Translations under genes and position numbers: made by a program
NCBI GenBank assembly: GCA_934352055.1
Contig: CAKRJY010000005.1
Span: 62,001-126,000 of the forward strand
Direction: 5' to 3'
Length of the DNA stretch: 64,000 nt
Source of the DNA: an uncultured Lachnospiraceae bacterium
Lineage (GTDB): Bacteria; Bacillota; Clostridia; Lachnospirales; Lachnospiraceae
Shown here: positions 43,880 to 53,018 of the stretch, in pieces
How positions within the stretch are numbered: the first letter of the stretch is position 1
Layout of the letters: each line of letters starts with the position of its first letter
The notes under the pieces: generated by a model
What the model was told of the DNA's origin: nothing
What the model saw: only the letters and a program-made list of their open reading frames with translations
The model's database searches: none

Positions 43880-45463
43880 ATGTGTTCGATTATGGCATTG
43901 GCAAAAAAACATATTTCCATGGAGAAATTTCAGACGAATTTTGCCAAGACAAATTCAAGAGGTCCTGACATGATGCGGGTAGAAACCATAGGCGATTGTG
44001 TTCTGGGATTTCAGAGACTAGCAATTATGGGACTGGACGAAAGCGGTATGCAGCCATTTTTGTTACATGGAAATGCTGTTGTATGTAATGGCGAGCTTTA
44101 TGGTTTCCGTGAAGAAAAGAAAATCCTGGAAGAGCAGGGATATACTTTTAAGAGCGATTCGGACTGTGAAATCATTCTTCCTATGTATGAACAATATGGG
44201 GTGGAGATGTTTGAAAAGCTGGATGCAGAATTTGCAATGATTCTCTACGATGCAAAGAAGCAGACCTTACTTGCAGCGAGAGATCCCATTGGTATTCGCC
44301 CATTGTTTTATGCGTATGACGCTGAAGGTTCTATCATGTTTGCCAGTGAAGCAAAGAATCTGGTCGGTTTATCAGACAAAGTGATGCCATTTCCACCAGG
44401 ACATTATTATGAGGATGGCAAATTCATTTGCTACAAAGATCTTTCAAAGCGGCAGACATACAGCAGTGATGATGTAGAAACCGCATGTAAGAAGATAAAA
44501 GAACTTCTTGTTAAGGGCGTAGAAAAGAGATTGGATGTAGATGCACCCGTTGGATTTCTTTTGAGCGGTGGCTTGGATTCCTCTTTGGTATGTGCCATTT
44601 CACAAAAGATCTTAGATAAGCCGATTAAAACTTTTGCGATTGGGATGAATGAGGATGCAATTGATTTAAAATATGCCAAAGAAGTTGCGGATTACTTACA
44701 TAGTGAGCATCACGAAATCATCATTAATAAAGATATTGTTCTTTCTTCTTTGGAAGAAGTGGTAAAAATTCTTGGAACGTTTGATATTACCACCATCCGG
44801 GCGAGCATGGGAATGTATCTGATTTGTAAAGCAATTCATGAGCAGACCGATATCAGGGTGTTATTAACCGGAGAGATTTCAGATGAAATATTTGGATATA
44901 AATATACCGATTTTGCACCGGACGCGGAGAGTTTTCAGGAAGAAGCAGAAAAAAGACTGCGCGAATTATATATGTATGATGTGCTTCGGGCAGACCGTTG
45001 TATTTCCGTAAATTCCATGGAAGCCAGAGTTCCTTTTGGAGATCTTGATTTTGTCAAATATGTGATGAGCATTGATCCGAAAATCAAGATGAACACCTAC
45101 AACAAAGGAAAATACCTTCTAAGACATGCATTTGAGGATGGCGATTATCTCCCTTACGATATTCTCTTTCGTGAGAAGGCAGCTTTTTCCGATGCTGTAG
45201 GGCATTCCATGGTGGATTACATCAAAGAATATGCAAACAGTTTTTATACGGATGAAGAGTATGAGGAAAAAAGAAAGAAATATATCCATGCAAAACCGTT
45301 TACCAAGGAATCTTTATTATATAGAGAATTGTTTGAAAAATATTATCCAAATCAGGCGGACATGATCGTCGATTTCTGGATGCCGAATAAAAATTGGGAA
45401 AACTGTGATGTCAATGATCCATCTGCCCGTGTTTTGAAGAACTATGGACAGAGTGGTTGTTAA
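43880..45463 (+). CDS. asnB: Asparagine synthase (glutamine-hydrolysing)
   Basis: AsnB makes asparagine from aspartate, ATP and glutamine. The 527 residues have the nucleophile Cys2 (MCSIMAL) of the class II glutaminase domain, NSRGPDMMR, the glutaminase motif CNGELYGFR, and the synthetase domain with PP-loop SGGLDSS (~residue 229) and LLTGEISDEIFGY. It is shorter than the 550-residue E. coli enzyme, as usual in clostridia. It is the first gene behind the attenuator-like leader and is followed by glnN after 29 bases, coupling amide synthesis with glutamine synthesis. Confidence 0.94.
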   Translation: MCSIMALAKKHISMEKFQTNFAKTNSRGPDMMRVETIGDCVLGFQRLAIMGLDESGMQPFLLHGNAVVCNGELYGFREEKKILEEQGYTFKSDSDCEIILPMYEQYGVEMFEKLDAEFAMILYDAKKQTLLAARDPIGIRPLFYAYDAEGSIMFASEAKNLVGLSDKVMPFPPGHYYEDGKFICYKDLSKRQTYSSDDVETACKKIKELLVKGVEKRLDVDAPVGFLLSGGLDSSLVCAISQKILDKPIKTFAIGMNEDAIDLKYAKEVADYLHSEHHEIIINKDIVLSSLEEVVKILGTFDITTIRASMGMYLICKAIHEQTDIRVLLTGEISDEIFGYKYTDFAPDAESFQEEAEKRLRELYMYDVLRADRCISVNSMEARVPFGDLDFVKYVMSIDPKIKMNTYNKGKYLLRHAFEDGDYLPYDILFREKAAFSDAVGHSMVDYIKEYANSFYTDEEYEEKRKKYIHAKPFTKESLLYRELFEKYYPNQADMIVDFWMPNKNWENCDVNDPSARVLKNYGQSGC

Positions 45464-45492
45464 ATATGAAAAGAGAGTAGGAGGACAGCATT

Positions 45493-47589
45493 ATGACAAA
45501 GAATGTACCAGAATTATTTGGAAGTATGGTCTTTAATGACGAAGTGATGAAGGAGCGCTTGCCAAAAGACATCTATAAGGCGTTGCAAAAAACGATTGCA
45601 GATGGCTTACATTTACAATTGGATGTAGCAAATGTCGTAGCTGCGGCTATGAAAGATTGGGCAATTGAAAAAGGCGCAACACACTTCACACATTGGTTCC
45701 AGCCAATGACAGGTGTGACGGCGGAAAAGCATGATAGTTTTATTTCACCAGAACCAGGCGGAAAAGTCATTATGGAGTTTTCCGGAAAAGAACTTGTAAA
45801 GGGAGAGCCGGATGCATCTTCTTTCCCATCCGGTGGACTTCGTGCTACATTTGAAGCAAGAGGATATACAGCGTGGGATCCGACATCTTATGCATTTATT
45901 AAAGATGACACACTTTGTATTCCAACTGCATTTTGCTCCTATAGTGGAGAAGCATTAGATAAGAAGACACCTCTTCTTCGCTCTATGCAGGCGTTGGATA
46001 AACAGGCAGTCCGTGTACTGCGATTATTTGGAAATACAGATGTAAAACGTGTTATTACGACAGTTGGTCCGGAACAGGAATATTTCCTGATAGACCAATC
46101 CGTATATAACAAGAGACCGGATTTGATTTATACCGGCAGAACCCTTTTCGGTGCAAAACCGCCAAAGGGACAGGAACTCGAAGATCATTATTTTGGCACA
46201 ATCAAGCCAAGGGTTTCCGAGTACATGAAAGAGTTAGACGAGGAGTTGTGGAAACTTGGGATTCTTGCTAAGACCAAGCATAATGAGGTAGCACCAGCTC
46301 AGCATGAGTTGGCACCGGTTTTCTCAACCACGAACATAGCAACGGATCATAACCAGCTTACAATGGAGATGATGAAAACAGTGGCAGGACGTCATGGAAT
46401 GGCGTGTCTGTTGCATGAAAAACCTTTTGCCGGAGTCAATGGTTCTGGTAAACACAACAACTGGTCTATTTCAACGGATACCGGAGTGAATCTGCTTGAA
46501 CCCGGTGCGACTCCTTCCCAAAACGCACAATTTTTACTGTTTTTAACCGCTGTCATTAAAGCAGTAGACGACTACCAGGAATTGCTCCGGTTATCTGTTG
46601 CAAGTGCAGGAAACGATCATCGTCTGGGTGCGAATGAAGCACCTCCAGCTATCATGTCTGTTTTCTTAGGCGATGAATTGACACATGTGATTGACTCAAT
46701 AGAAAAGGGAGTTGATTATCACGATAAAGAAAAGACACTGATGTCCATTGGTGCAACCGTATTACCACATATTCCAAAGGATACAACAGATAGAAACAGA
46801 ACATCTCCATTTGCTTTCACCGGCAATAAGTTTGAGTTCCGTTCTTTAGGATCTACAGCATCCATATCTGGACCGAATGTTATTTTAAATACAATTGTTG
46901 CAGAGTCATTATCAGAATTTGCTGATGAACTGGAAAAAGCAGATGATTTCTGCACTGCATTGGATCAGCTGTTGCGCCGTGAAATTATAGCACATAAGAG
47001 AATCATTTTTAATGGCAATGGCTATAGCGAAGAATGGGTAGAAGAAGCAGAAAAACGAGGACTTTCAAACCTGAAGTCAACGGTAGATGCACTTCCTGTA
47101 TTTATTCAGGATAAGACAATTGCATTGTTTACGAAGAACGAGGTTTATACAGAGTCTGAGATTCAATCCCGCTATGAAATCTTATTGGAAAATTACTATA
47201 AGACCATTAACATTGAGGCTATGACGCTGATTTCTATGACAAAGAAAGATATTATGGGAGCAGCGCTTGAGTACCAGTACACAGTAGCTGAGGTTGTCAA
47301 CGCAAAACAGGCAACCAATGTAGCACTTTCTGTAAGGGCAGAAGAAAAATTGCTGACAAAAGCGGCAGAGTTGACAGAACAGTTGACAGATCGTTTGGAA
47401 AAATTGGAAGCAGATGTAGAAAAGGTGGACGAAACACAGGAAGCACTTGCAATTGCAAAATATTATCGTGAAGTGATTTTCACAGATATGAATCAATTAC
47501 GTGAAATCATTGATGCTTTAGAGGTAGTGATTCCATCTGATATCTGGCCATATCCAACATATGGTGAAATACTTTATAGTGTAAAATAA
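45493..47589 (+). CDS. glnN: Glutamine synthetase type III
   Basis: This 698-residue enzyme belongs to the large GSIII class (GSI is about 450 residues). Visible motifs are the N-terminal PELFGSMVFND, FPSGGLRATFEARGYTAWDP, the glutamate-site GPEQEYFLID (~residue 195), NEVAPAQHELAPVF (~265), NGSGKHNNWS (~317) and GNDHRLGANEAPPAI, all typical of GSIII. It assimilates ammonia into glutamine. It is in one unit with asnB, and a second glutamine synthetase (GSI) begins at the right end of the window. Confidence 0.96.
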   Translation: MTKNVPELFGSMVFNDEVMKERLPKDIYKALQKTIADGLHLQLDVANVVAAAMKDWAIEKGATHFTHWFQPMTGVTAEKHDSFISPEPGGKVIMEFSGKELVKGEPDASSFPSGGLRATFEARGYTAWDPTSYAFIKDDTLCIPTAFCSYSGEALDKKTPLLRSMQALDKQAVRVLRLFGNTDVKRVITTVGPEQEYFLIDQSVYNKRPDLIYTGRTLFGAKPPKGQELEDHYFGTIKPRVSEYMKELDEELWKLGILAKTKHNEVAPAQHELAPVFSTTNIATDHNQLTMEMMKTVAGRHGMACLLHEKPFAGVNGSGKHNNWSISTDTGVNLLEPGATPSQNAQFLLFLTAVIKAVDDYQELLRLSVASAGNDHRLGANEAPPAIMSVFLGDELTHVIDSIEKGVDYHDKEKTLMSIGATVLPHIPKDTTDRNRTSPFAFTGNKFEFRSLGSTASISGPNVILNTIVAESLSEFADELEKADDFCTALDQLLRREIIAHKRIIFNGNGYSEEWVEEAEKRGLSNLKSTVDALPVFIQDKTIALFTKNEVYTESEIQSRYEILLENYYKTINIEAMTLISMTKKDIMGAALEYQYTVAEVVNAKQATNVALSVRAEEKLLTKAAELTEQLTDRLEKLEADVEKVDETQEALAIAKYYREVIFTDMNQLREIIDALEVVIPSDIWPYPTYGEILYSVK

Positions 47590-47608
47590 TAAACGAATAG
47601 AAATTAAA

Positions 47609-47663
47609 TGCACAATGGCGTGCACGTATCCGGAGACGAAGACTCGGAACGTGCACGTTTTTT
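47609..47663 (+). promoter_or_regulatory. amt leader: AATGGC-loop hairpin overlapping an intrinsic terminator
   Basis: The hairpin TGCAC-[AATGGC]-GTGCA (47609-47624) shares its 3' arm with a terminator whose stem GTGCACGT (47620-47627) pairs with ACGTGCAC (47649-47656), followed by six or seven T. The folds are mutually exclusive, giving an antiterminator/terminator switch before amt. The same hairpin loop occurs in the glnA leader. Confidence 0.75.
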
Positions 47664-47690
47664 AATACCTGAATAAAGGAGGAAAAAGTT

Positions 47691-49457
47691 ATGACTCAGG
47701 AAATTATGGATGCCATCAGTACACAGACCTTTGGAGTCTGGTTCTTGATCGGCGCAGCATTAGTATTTTGGATGCAGGCAGGATTTGCTATGGTAGAGAC
47801 AGGATTTACCAGAGCAAAGAATGCCGGAAATATCATTATGAAAAACCTTATGGATTTCTGTATTGGTACCTGCGTTTTCATTTTGATTGGTTTCAGCCTT
47901 TTGTTGGGCGAAGATATGGTAGGACTGATTGGTAAACCGGGATTTGATATTTTCACTGCTTATGGTAGCTTTGACTGGTCAAATTTTGTATTTAACCTGG
48001 TGTTCTGTGCAACAACGGCGACGATTGTTTCCGGTGCAATGGCAGAAAGAACAAAGTTCCTTTCTTATTGTATTTACTCTGGTGTGATTTCCGCATTGAT
48101 TTATCCGATTGAAGCACACTGGATCTGGGGCGGCGGCTGGTTGTCACAGTTAGGATTCCATGATTTTGCAGGTTCTTGTGCAATTCATATGGTAGGTGGT
48201 CTTTCCGCATTAATTGGTGCAGCTATCTTAGGACCTCGTATTGGAAAGTTTACAAAAGACAAGAGTGGAAAAATTGTAAAGATTAACGCATTTCCGGGAC
48301 ACAGTATTCCACTTGGTGCACTTGGTGTATTTATTCTTTGGCTTGGCTGGTACGGATTTAACGGAGCAGCTGCAACAAGTGTAGAACAGTTAGGATCTAT
48401 TTTTGTAACAACAACGATTGCACCTGCAGTTGCAACGGTTGTATGTATGATTTTTACCTGGATTAAGTATGGAAAGCCAGATGTATCTATGTGCTTAAAT
48501 GCATCTCTTGCAGGCCTGGTTGCAATCACAGCTCCTTGTGATACAACAGATGCTCTTGGTGCTATCATTATTGGATGTGTTTCCGGTGTACTCGTAGTCT
48601 TTGGTGTATGGCTTTGTGATTATGTTCTTCGTGTAGATGATCCAGTCGGAGCGGTAGCTGTTCATTTTATGAATGGTCTCTGGGGAACCATTGCAGTTGG
48701 ACTTTTCTCTACGACAAGCGCACCTGGAAATGATTCTGTTGTAGGTCTTTTCTATGGCGGTGGCTTTAAGCAGTTAGGCTTACAGTTACTTGGTGTTGTA
48801 TCTGTTTGTGCATGGACAGCAGTAACGATTACCATTACCTTTATGGTTATTAAGAAAACCGTTGGTCTTCGTGTATCTGAGGAAGAAGAAATTGTTGGTC
48901 TTGATGCAATGGAACATGGTCTTCCAAGTGCATATGCAGGATTTTCTATCACAGATACCTCTATGGCAATGGATGTCAATGAAAATACAGATCTTGGTGA
49001 AGGCGAATATGATAAGGCATCTGACCTTCAGAGAGATACTGCTGTACCGGTAGTAGCAGAGGCAGATGATTTAGATGCCAATGGTGTACCGATTTTCAAC
49101 ACAGGTATGCATAAGATTGTTGTGATCGCAAAACTTTCTAAGTTTGATACATTAAAGAAGGCAATGAATGATCTTGGTGTGACAGGTATGACAGTAACTC
49201 AGGTTATGGGTTGTGGCGTACAAAAAGGTGCTGGCGAATACTATCGTGGTGTTGAGATGGATGCAACATTGCTTCCTAAGATCAAGGTTGAGATCATTGT
49301 CAGCAAGATCCCTGTAACAACCGTGATTGAAGCTGCAAAGAAAGCACTCTACACAGGACATATCGGAGATGGTAAGATTTTTGTATATAACGTTCTTAAG
49401 GTTGTTAAGGTTCGTACCGGTGAAGAGGATTATGAAGCACTTCAGGATGTAGAATAA
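47691..49457 (+). CDS. amt: Ammonium transporter with C-terminal PII (GlnB-like) domain
   Basis: The first ~400 residues are an Amt/Rh channel with about 11 helices (FWMQAGFAMVETGFTR, GGWLSQLGFHDFAGS, VGAVAVHFMNGLWGT). After a polar linker, residues 473-588 form a complete PII signal domain (MHKIVVIAKL to VRTGEEDYEAL). In the T-loop the sequence is EYYRGVEMDATLLPK: the residue at the uridylylated Tyr51 of E. coli GlnB is Met, so control by uridylylation is not expected, while ligand binding remains possible. The fused PII would gate its own channel. It has a GGAGG site and an attenuator-like leader. Confidence 0.94.
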   Translation: MTQEIMDAISTQTFGVWFLIGAALVFWMQAGFAMVETGFTRAKNAGNIIMKNLMDFCIGTCVFILIGFSLLLGEDMVGLIGKPGFDIFTAYGSFDWSNFVFNLVFCATTATIVSGAMAERTKFLSYCIYSGVISALIYPIEAHWIWGGGWLSQLGFHDFAGSCAIHMVGGLSALIGAAILGPRIGKFTKDKSGKIVKINAFPGHSIPLGALGVFILWLGWYGFNGAAATSVEQLGSIFVTTTIAPAVATVVCMIFTWIKYGKPDVSMCLNASLAGLVAITAPCDTTDALGAIIIGCVSGVLVVFGVWLCDYVLRVDDPVGAVAVHFMNGLWGTIAVGLFSTTSAPGNDSVVGLFYGGGFKQLGLQLLGVVSVCAWTAVTITITFMVIKKTVGLRVSEEEEIVGLDAMEHGLPSAYAGFSITDTSMAMDVNENTDLGEGEYDKASDLQRDTAVPVVAEADDLDANGVPIFNTGMHKIVVIAKLSKFDTLKKAMNDLGVTGMTVTQVMGCGVQKGAGEYYRGVEMDATLLPKIKVEIIVSKIPVTTVIEAAKKALYTGHIGDGKIFVYNVLKVVKVRTGEEDYEALQDVE

Positions 49458-49518
49458 GATATGTGCAAAATTTTGATGTGAAATCAGATTTTATGTAAAA
49501 TTTCATATGTAACGGAAG

Positions 49519-49557
49519 AAAATCCTGCGTCAATTTACATTGGCGCAGGATTTTGTT
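49519..49557 (+). terminator. Terminator after amt
   Basis: A 14-pair stem (49521-49534 with 49539-49552, one wobble), loop TTAC, followed by a T-rich tail. Confidence 0.88.
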
Positions 49558-49614
49558 ATGATAGTACAGGTTTTGAAAAAAATGAAACAAGAAATACATA
49601 AAAGGTGTGGTTTT

Positions 49615-50415
49615 ATGGAAAAAGAAATGAAAAGCGAAGAAATCAAAAGAAAGGCAAAAGAGTGGTTTGCTTCATATACGGCAAATTATGATATGCAGGA
49701 TCCAAAGATTGCATTAAAGGCGGTGCATACCTATCATGTGGCGGAATTGTGTGAACAAATAGCAAAAAGCCTGTCTCTGGATGATGATGCCTGTCTGACG
49801 GCTTGGCTGTGTGGACTACTACATGATGTGGGAAGATTTGAACAGATCCGACGATACCATACATTTTCCGATGCCGATTCGATTGATCATGCATTTCTTA
49901 GTATAGAGATTTTGTTTGGTGATGATGAGAAAACAGGAAGAATCCGTGAAGTGTTAGAAGATACGTCAAGAGATGATGCAATCTATCAGGCAGTGAAATA
50001 CCACAGTGCATATCGGTTGCCACAGGAATTGCATCAGACGGAAAAGATGTTTTGTGATATATTGCGTGATGCTGATAAAATTGATATTTTTCGCGTGAAT
50101 TTAGAAACACCTATGGAAGATATTTATAACACGACTACAGAAGAATTGAAAAACGCGCCTGTGACACCGGAAGTATTGCAGGCATTTCATGAGCGCCATG
50201 CGGTGCTTCGTGCACTGAAAAAGACACCGGTAGATCATATCGTAGGACATATTAGTTTATATTACGAGCTTGTCTATGAAAAGAGCAGACAACTGGCTTT
50301 TGAGCAGGGGTATTTATGGAAGTTGTGTGAATTTGTATCGGAGAATATACAAACGCAAAAAGTATTTGAAGAGATACGCAGACAATTGCAGGAAGATTTA
50401 AAATCTCATGCATAG
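49615..50415 (+). CDS. HD-domain phosphohydrolase of unknown substrate
   Basis: This 266-residue soluble protein has an HD domain: HVAELCEQIA supplies the first histidine (~residue 44), then GLLHDVGRFEQIRRY (~residue 71) with the HD pair, and further metal-site histidines and aspartates in VKYHSAY (~131) and ILRDADKIDIFR (~152). Proteins of this type hydrolyse phosphate esters or nucleotides; the substrate is unknown. The ATG at 49615 is preferred because it follows AAAGGTGTGG; longer in-frame forms lie upstream in the amt terminator. The MATE gene follows closely. Confidence 0.82.
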   Translation: MEKEMKSEEIKRKAKEWFASYTANYDMQDPKIALKAVHTYHVAELCEQIAKSLSLDDDACLTAWLCGLLHDVGRFEQIRRYHTFSDADSIDHAFLSIEILFGDDEKTGRIREVLEDTSRDDAIYQAVKYHSAYRLPQELHQTEKMFCDILRDADKIDIFRVNLETPMEDIYNTTTEELKNAPVTPEVLQAFHERHAVLRALKKTPVDHIVGHISLYYELVYEKSRQLAFEQGYLWKLCEFVSENIQTQKVFEEIRRQLQEDLKSHA

Positions 50416-50446
50416 AAATATCGACGTCATATCTGGAGATCAAAAT

Positions 50447-51757
50447 ATGATACAAAGTACAAAAGAACTGAATCATAAATTAAAGAATTATATATCGGCA
50501 AATGTGTTGGCAATGGTTGGCATGTCGTGCTACATTTTAGCAGATACGTTTTTTATATCGCTTGCGCAGGGAGCGGATGGAATTACAGCATTAAATCTGG
50601 CTTTGCCGGTCTATAATATGATGTTTGCCATAGGAGCGATGATAGGAATCGGTTCGGCAACACGATTTGCTATAGGAAGAGCCGCAGGTGCAAAGGATGC
50701 AGACGCTTACTTTTCCAATGCCCTTTTTTGGATTTTGCTGTTTAGTCTGGTGTTTGTTTTCATTGGTATTACAAGCCCGGATCACCTGCTTCGCCTGTTT
50801 GGGGCAGATGAACGTATTATATTTGTAGGTACAGATTATATGCGTATTGCTCTTTGCTTTGCACCATTTTTTATGACAAATTATCTGTGTACTTCGTTTG
50901 TCAGAAATGACGGCGCTCCGAAAACAGCTATGTGTGCTACGCTTGTCAGCAGTCTTTTTAATATTGTTTTTGACTATATTTTGATGTTTCCTCTTGGTTT
51001 GGGGATGGTCGGCGCAGCACTTGCGACAGCGGTTTCACCGATTGTCAGCATTTCCATTTGTATGACACATTTTCTGTCAAAGAAAAGCCATATTCATTTC
51101 TTGTGGCAGATGCCATCCGTCAAACGTTTGCTCAAGTCCATCCGACTAGGTGTTGCAGCGTTTGTCGGAGAATTTGCATCCGGTGTGACAACGATGGTGT
51201 TTAATTACTTGTTGCTTTCATTGGTTGGAAATGTGGCAGTAGCTGCATACGGAGTTGTTGCAAACTTAGCACTGGTGGGTGTTGCAATCTTTAATGGTAT
51301 TTCACAGGGAATACAACCGATTGCAAGTGATGCCAGAGGCAGAATGCAAAAAGAGGAAATGCGTTATATCATTCGTTATGCACTTCGTGTTGGCATCATA
51401 TTTGCTGTTATTTTATATGTGATACTGTTTATTTTTACAGAACAGTTTGTAGCAATTTTTAACAGTGAAGCATCGGAACAATTGGCACAATATGCCATTG
51501 TGGGATTGCGTATTTATTTCGCGGGATTTTTATTTGCATCGACAAATTTGATTGGAACAGGGTATCTGAGCGCGGTAGGCAGAGGAAAAGAATCTGCTTT
51601 GATTGCCATTGCAAGAGGCGTTGTTGCTATTGTATTTTTTGCTTTTGTTTTATCGAGAATCTGGGGTGTCACCGGTGTGTGGATGGCATTTCCGGTAACG
51701 GAGGCTGTCTGTATGGTTGCAACACTTTTTGTCATAGCCCGTTTACAAAAGGAATAA
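50447..51757 (+). CDS. MATE-family efflux transporter
   Basis: This 436-residue membrane protein has about 12 helices in two MATE halves (GMSCYILADTFFISLAQG near the N-terminus, GIGSATRFAIGRAAGAKD, and the second-half FNGISQGIQPIASDARG). MATE proteins export drugs or metabolites against Na+ or H+. The substrate is unknown. The start at 50447 follows TGGAG by eight bases; an earlier ATG overlaps the end of the HD gene and has no site. Confidence 0.88.
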   Translation: MIQSTKELNHKLKNYISANVLAMVGMSCYILADTFFISLAQGADGITALNLALPVYNMMFAIGAMIGIGSATRFAIGRAAGAKDADAYFSNALFWILLFSLVFVFIGITSPDHLLRLFGADERIIFVGTDYMRIALCFAPFFMTNYLCTSFVRNDGAPKTAMCATLVSSLFNIVFDYILMFPLGLGMVGAALATAVSPIVSISICMTHFLSKKSHIHFLWQMPSVKRLLKSIRLGVAAFVGEFASGVTTMVFNYLLLSLVGNVAVAAYGVVANLALVGVAIFNGISQGIQPIASDARGRMQKEEMRYIIRYALRVGIIFAVILYVILFIFTEQFVAIFNSEASEQLAQYAIVGLRIYFAGFLFASTNLIGTGYLSAVGRGKESALIAIARGVVAIVFFAFVLSRIWGVTGVWMAFPVTEAVCMVATLFVIARLQKE

Positions 51758-51784
51758 CACAGGAAAGTAAGATAGGAAAAATAC

Positions 51785-52552
51785 ATGAAACAACAAACAC
51801 AAAAAAGAGAATATTCTTTTGGACTTAAGGTAAATCGAACGATGTTTCGAAAAGGAATGGTGGATGGAATACCGATTGCTATGGGATACCTTGCTGTTTC
51901 CTTTTCACTTGGAATTCTTGCAAAAAAAGCGGGTCTTGATCCCTTTGAAAGCTTTTTGGCAAGCATGCTTAATAATGCATCCGCGGGAGAGTATGCAGCG
52001 TTTTCACTGATTATGGTACAGGCATCCTATTTGGAAGTTGCGATTATGACCTTTATTGCGAATGCGAGATATCTTTTGATGAGTGTCGCTTTAAGCCAGA
52101 AAATCAAGCCGGAGGCATCGATATGTCATCGACTGGTTGTTGCATTTGATGTGACAGATGAGATTTTTGCATTGTCGGTATCACAACCCGGCTATCTCAA
52201 TCCGAATTATACATATGGCATCATTACGGTAGCACTGCCGGGATGGGCATTTGGTACCATGCTTGGATGTCTGGCGGGCAGTATTCTTCCAGTAAGAATT
52301 GTCAGTGCCCTTAGTGTTGCCCTTTATGGCATGTTTCTGGCAATTATCATTCCGCCTGCAAAAAAAGATCGCATTGTTTTGGGGTTGATTATCCTTTGTT
52401 TTGTCTGCAGTTATCTGTCCGGTATATTACCCGGAATCTCTGCGATATCAAGTGGAACAAGAACCATCATTCTTACCGTTACCATAGCGGGGGCGGCAGC
52501 ACTTTTATTCCCACATCAGGAAGAACAGGAGGCGAAGGAGCGTGAGTCATAA
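51785..52552 (+). CDS. azlC: Branched-chain amino acid exporter large subunit, AzlC family
   Basis: This 255-residue membrane protein matches AzlC (YgaZ): about seven or eight helices with GMVDGIPIAMGYLAVSFSLG and LNNASAGEYAAFSLI near the N-terminus. With AzlD it exports branched-chain amino acids or analogues. Its end overlaps azlD by 11 bases. Confidence 0.93.
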   Translation: MKQQTQKREYSFGLKVNRTMFRKGMVDGIPIAMGYLAVSFSLGILAKKAGLDPFESFLASMLNNASAGEYAAFSLIMVQASYLEVAIMTFIANARYLLMSVALSQKIKPEASICHRLVVAFDVTDEIFALSVSQPGYLNPNYTYGIITVALPGWAFGTMLGCLAGSILPVRIVSALSVALYGMFLAIIIPPAKKDRIVLGLIILCFVCSYLSGILPGISAISSGTRTIILTVTIAGAAALLFPHQEEQEAKERES

Positions 52553-52850
52553 TATCTATATTTACATTCTTGTGATGGCACTGGTAAGTTATGCAATCCG
52601 TGTACTTCCGATGATTTTATTGCGACAGGAAATCAAGAGTCCGTTTATCAAATCTTTTCTATACTATGTACCGTACGTGACTCTGGCGGTCATGACATTT
52701 CCGGCAATGGTGGAAACGACACAAAGCCCGGTCGCAGGTGTGTGCGCACTTGTTTGCGGCATTCTTGTAGCATGGTTTCATGGGGGCTTATTTGAGGTGG
52801 CAACAGCCTGTTGTATCGTCACATTTGTTGCAGAATTATTTTTGAAATAG
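52542..52850 (+). CDS. azlD: Branched-chain amino acid exporter small subunit, AzlD family
   Basis: This 102-residue protein has four hydrophobic helices and the AzlD pattern (VSYAIRVLPMILLRQEIKSP, FLYYVPYVTLAVMTFPA). It is the partner of AzlC (YgaH). The GTG start at 52542 lies inside azlC, preceded by GAGGCGAAGGAG. Confidence 0.92.
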   Translation: MSHNIYIYILVMALVSYAIRVLPMILLRQEIKSPFIKSFLYYVPYVTLAVMTFPAMVETTQSPVAGVCALVCGILVAWFHGGLFEVATACCIVTFVAELFLK

Positions 52851-52859
52851 AATTTCTAT

Positions 52860-52898
52860 GCAGAGGTGTTCTTTATTTAGAATGCCTCTGCTTTTTTT
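52860..52898 (+). terminator. Terminator after azlD
   Basis: A 13-pair stem (52860-52872 with 52879-52891, two wobbles) followed by seven T. It marks the left border of the CRISPR-Cas block. Confidence 0.92.
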
Positions 52899-52978
52899 GA
52901 AAATTTTTGTGTGAAATGGAAAAATATTTGATTGTTCGAAAAATAAACAAAAATGATGTCAATTTTCAGAAAAAGATG

Positions 52979-52984
52979 TATGAT
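52979..52984 (+). promoter_or_regulatory. Putative -10 element of the cas operon
   Basis: TATGAT lies about 35 bases before the cas6 start in very A/T-rich sequence. The -35 region is poor. Confidence 0.35.
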
Positions 52985-53018
52985 ATAAAGAAATGGGAGT
53001 ATGAAAGGATTAGTGACT

